From NCBI GenBank assembly GCA_025925185.1, contig JAICLV010000037.1, forward strand, positions 1 to 17,343: a stretch of DNA of 17,343 nucleotides, in the 5' to 3' direction. This document shows positions 16,322 to 17,343 of this stretch, in pieces. The DNA is from Acidothermaceae bacterium. Lineage in GTDB: Bacteria > Actinomycetota > Actinomycetes > Acidothermales > Acidothermaceae. Numbering within the stretch: the first letter of the stretch is position 1; the number at the start of each line of letters is the position of its first letter. The notes below the pieces were generated by a model. It made no database searches. It was not told the origin of the DNA and saw nothing but the letters and a program-made list of their open reading frames with translations. The position numbers were made by a program, and so were the translations under genes.

Positions 16322-17343
16322 GTGAAGAAGACCGTGCAGGGCATCGCGGCCATAGGAATCGTGGCGCTGGCGATGACGGCGTGCAGCAGCAAACCGAAGA
16401 GCTCAGCCAGCCCGACGAGCACCACCCCGTCGACGTCGACGGCGGCGTCCACCCCCCCAAGCACCGCGCCGTCGAGCGCTAGCGCGCCGTCGGGCGCTCC
16501 GAGCGCCGCGTCGACCGGGTCGGCGAAGCTGTGCATGGTGCTCGACACCGGTGGCGTCGACGACCGCTCCTTCAACCAGTCGTCGTGGCAGGGCTTGCAA
16601 GACGCCAACAAGGCCAACCCGAACATTCAGATCTCGTACGTCGCGTCCAACTCGCAGAACGACTACACGCCCACCCTCACCGCCGAGGTCTCCAAGGGCT
16701 GTGACTCGGTCATCGCGGTCGGCGGCCTGATGGCCGACGCGGTGAAGGCGGCGGCGGCGGCCAACCCGAATCAGCAGTTCGCTGAGATCGACTCTCCGTC
16801 GGCGGGGCCAAATGACTACGGCATCCAGTTCAACACCGCGCAGGGCGGCTTCCTCGGTGGCTACCTGGCGGCGGCGATGACGAAGACCGGCAAGGTGGCG
16901 ACCTACGGCGGTTTGAACATCCCGCCGGTGACCATCTACATGGATGGCTTCTGGGAGGGCGTGCAGTACTACAACCAGCAAAAGGGCAAGACCGTGCAGG
17001 TGCTCGGCTGGGATGAGAAGAACCAGAAGGGCGGCACGTTCGCGCAGAGCTTCACCGACCAGAACAAGGGCCGCTCGATCACTCAGTCGTTCATCTCCCA
17101 GGGCGCCGACATCGTCTTCCCGGTCGCCGGCGGCACCGGCCTCGGTTCCGGTGCGGCCGCCCAGGCGTCGGGTGGCAAGGTCAGCGTCATCTGGGTCGAC
17201 ACCGACGGGTGCGAGAGCGCCCAGCAGTACTGCTCGGTGTTCTTGAGCAGCGTGGTCAAGGGCCTTGCGACTGCTGTCACTTCCTATGCGAATGACGTTG
17301 CCTCTGGCAAGAAGCTCGGCGGCCAGAGCTACATCGGAACGCT
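16322..17343 (+). CDS. BMP/PnrA-family substrate-binding lipoprotein (3' end outside window)
   Basis: At least 340 residues. A lipoprotein signal ends in a lipobox, MTAC, with Cys21 as the lipidation site. A Ser/Thr/Pro/Ala linker of ~45 residues follows. The periplasmic-binding-type domain opens with KLCMVLDTGGVDDRSFNQSS, the conserved aspartate/Phe-Asn segment of the BMP family. Later segments GGFLGGYLAAAMTKTGKV, MDGFWEGV and PVAGGTGLGSGAA fit the same family. Known members bind purine nucleosides (PnrA, TmpC) or related solutes and feed an ABC importer. The permease and ATPase genes would be expected downstream, beyond the window. GTG 16322 has GGAGG at 16313-16317, 4 nt away. The ligand cannot be told from this sequence. 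Confidence 0.92.
   Translation, partial: MKKTVQGIAAIGIVALAMTACSSKPKSSASPTSTTPSTSTAASTPPSTAPSSASAPSGAPSAASTGSAKLCMVLDTGGVDDRSFNQSSWQGLQDANKANPNIQISYVASNSQNDYTPTLTAEVSKGCDSVIAVGGLMADAVKAAAAANPNQQFAEIDSPSAGPNDYGIQFNTAQGGFLGGYLAAAMTKTGKVATYGGLNIPPVTIYMDGFWEGVQYYNQQKGKTVQVLGWDEKNQKGGTFAQSFTDQNKGRSITQSFISQGADIVFPVAGGTGLGSGAAAQASGGKVSVIWVDTDGCESAQQYCSVFLSSVVKGLATAVTSYANDVASGKKLGGQSYIGT

Overview
The window is a high-GC chromosomal segment from an actinobacterium. Codons are strongly G/C-ended, several genes start with GTG or TTG, start/stop overlaps (GTGA, ATGA) are common, and some -10 boxes of the TANNNT form lie just upstream of start codons. Gene content and order (perM-like, purN, purH; folD, DUF3017, mdh, icd; trpS nearby) fit an actinomycete. 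The sequence alone does not let me name a genus.

Layout. At 2-427 is the 3' part of a membrane-protein gene, closed by a strong UUCG-loop terminator. It is followed by a PerM/DUF6350 multi-pass membrane protein (541-1782) and the purine genes purN and purH (1871-4068). purN has no ATG, GTG or TTG ahead of its conserved N-terminus. A dense block of GC-rich repeats and a long AT-richer palindrome (4069-4246) separates purH from a truncated TetR-type reading frame. That frame overlaps the start of folD (4521-5372) by ATGA. A reverse-strand FHA plus helix-turn-helix regulator (5369-6001) sits between folD and its usual partner, the DUF3017 gene (6113-6511). Then come mdh and icd (6595-8828), which encode two linked central-carbon dehydrogenases, and a SnoaL-like protein (8932-9360).

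The block 9472-12366 reads as one operon: a CNNM/HlyC-CorC membrane protein with CBS domains, trpS, and a 2H phosphoesterase of the 2'-5' RNA ligase type. It converges on a reverse-strand cold-shock protein, and both genes stop inside a 28-bp near-palindrome. Further along are a reverse-strand, membrane-anchored D,D-carboxypeptidase (12767-14098) and the divergent large subunit of a methylmalonyl-CoA mutase (14168-15742). The mutase carries the MCM substrate residues but no cobalamin domain. A small single-pass membrane protein follows (15825-16061), then four 12-bp tandem repeats, a good sigma-70-type promoter with a ~140-nt leader, and a BMP/PnrA-type lipoprotein gene that runs off the window (16322-17343).

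Function and novelty. Most genes are housekeeping: purine and one-carbon synthesis, TCA cycle, tRNA charging, wall trimming and propionyl-CoA metabolism. I found no CRISPR array, transposase, tRNA, rRNA, prophage or recognisable defence cluster. The points most worth a second look are the purN start, the palindromic block with the clipped TetR frame fused by overlap to folD, the FHA-HTH regulator inserted in the folD cluster, the shared stop-codon palindromes, and the repeats and leader before the lipoprotein.
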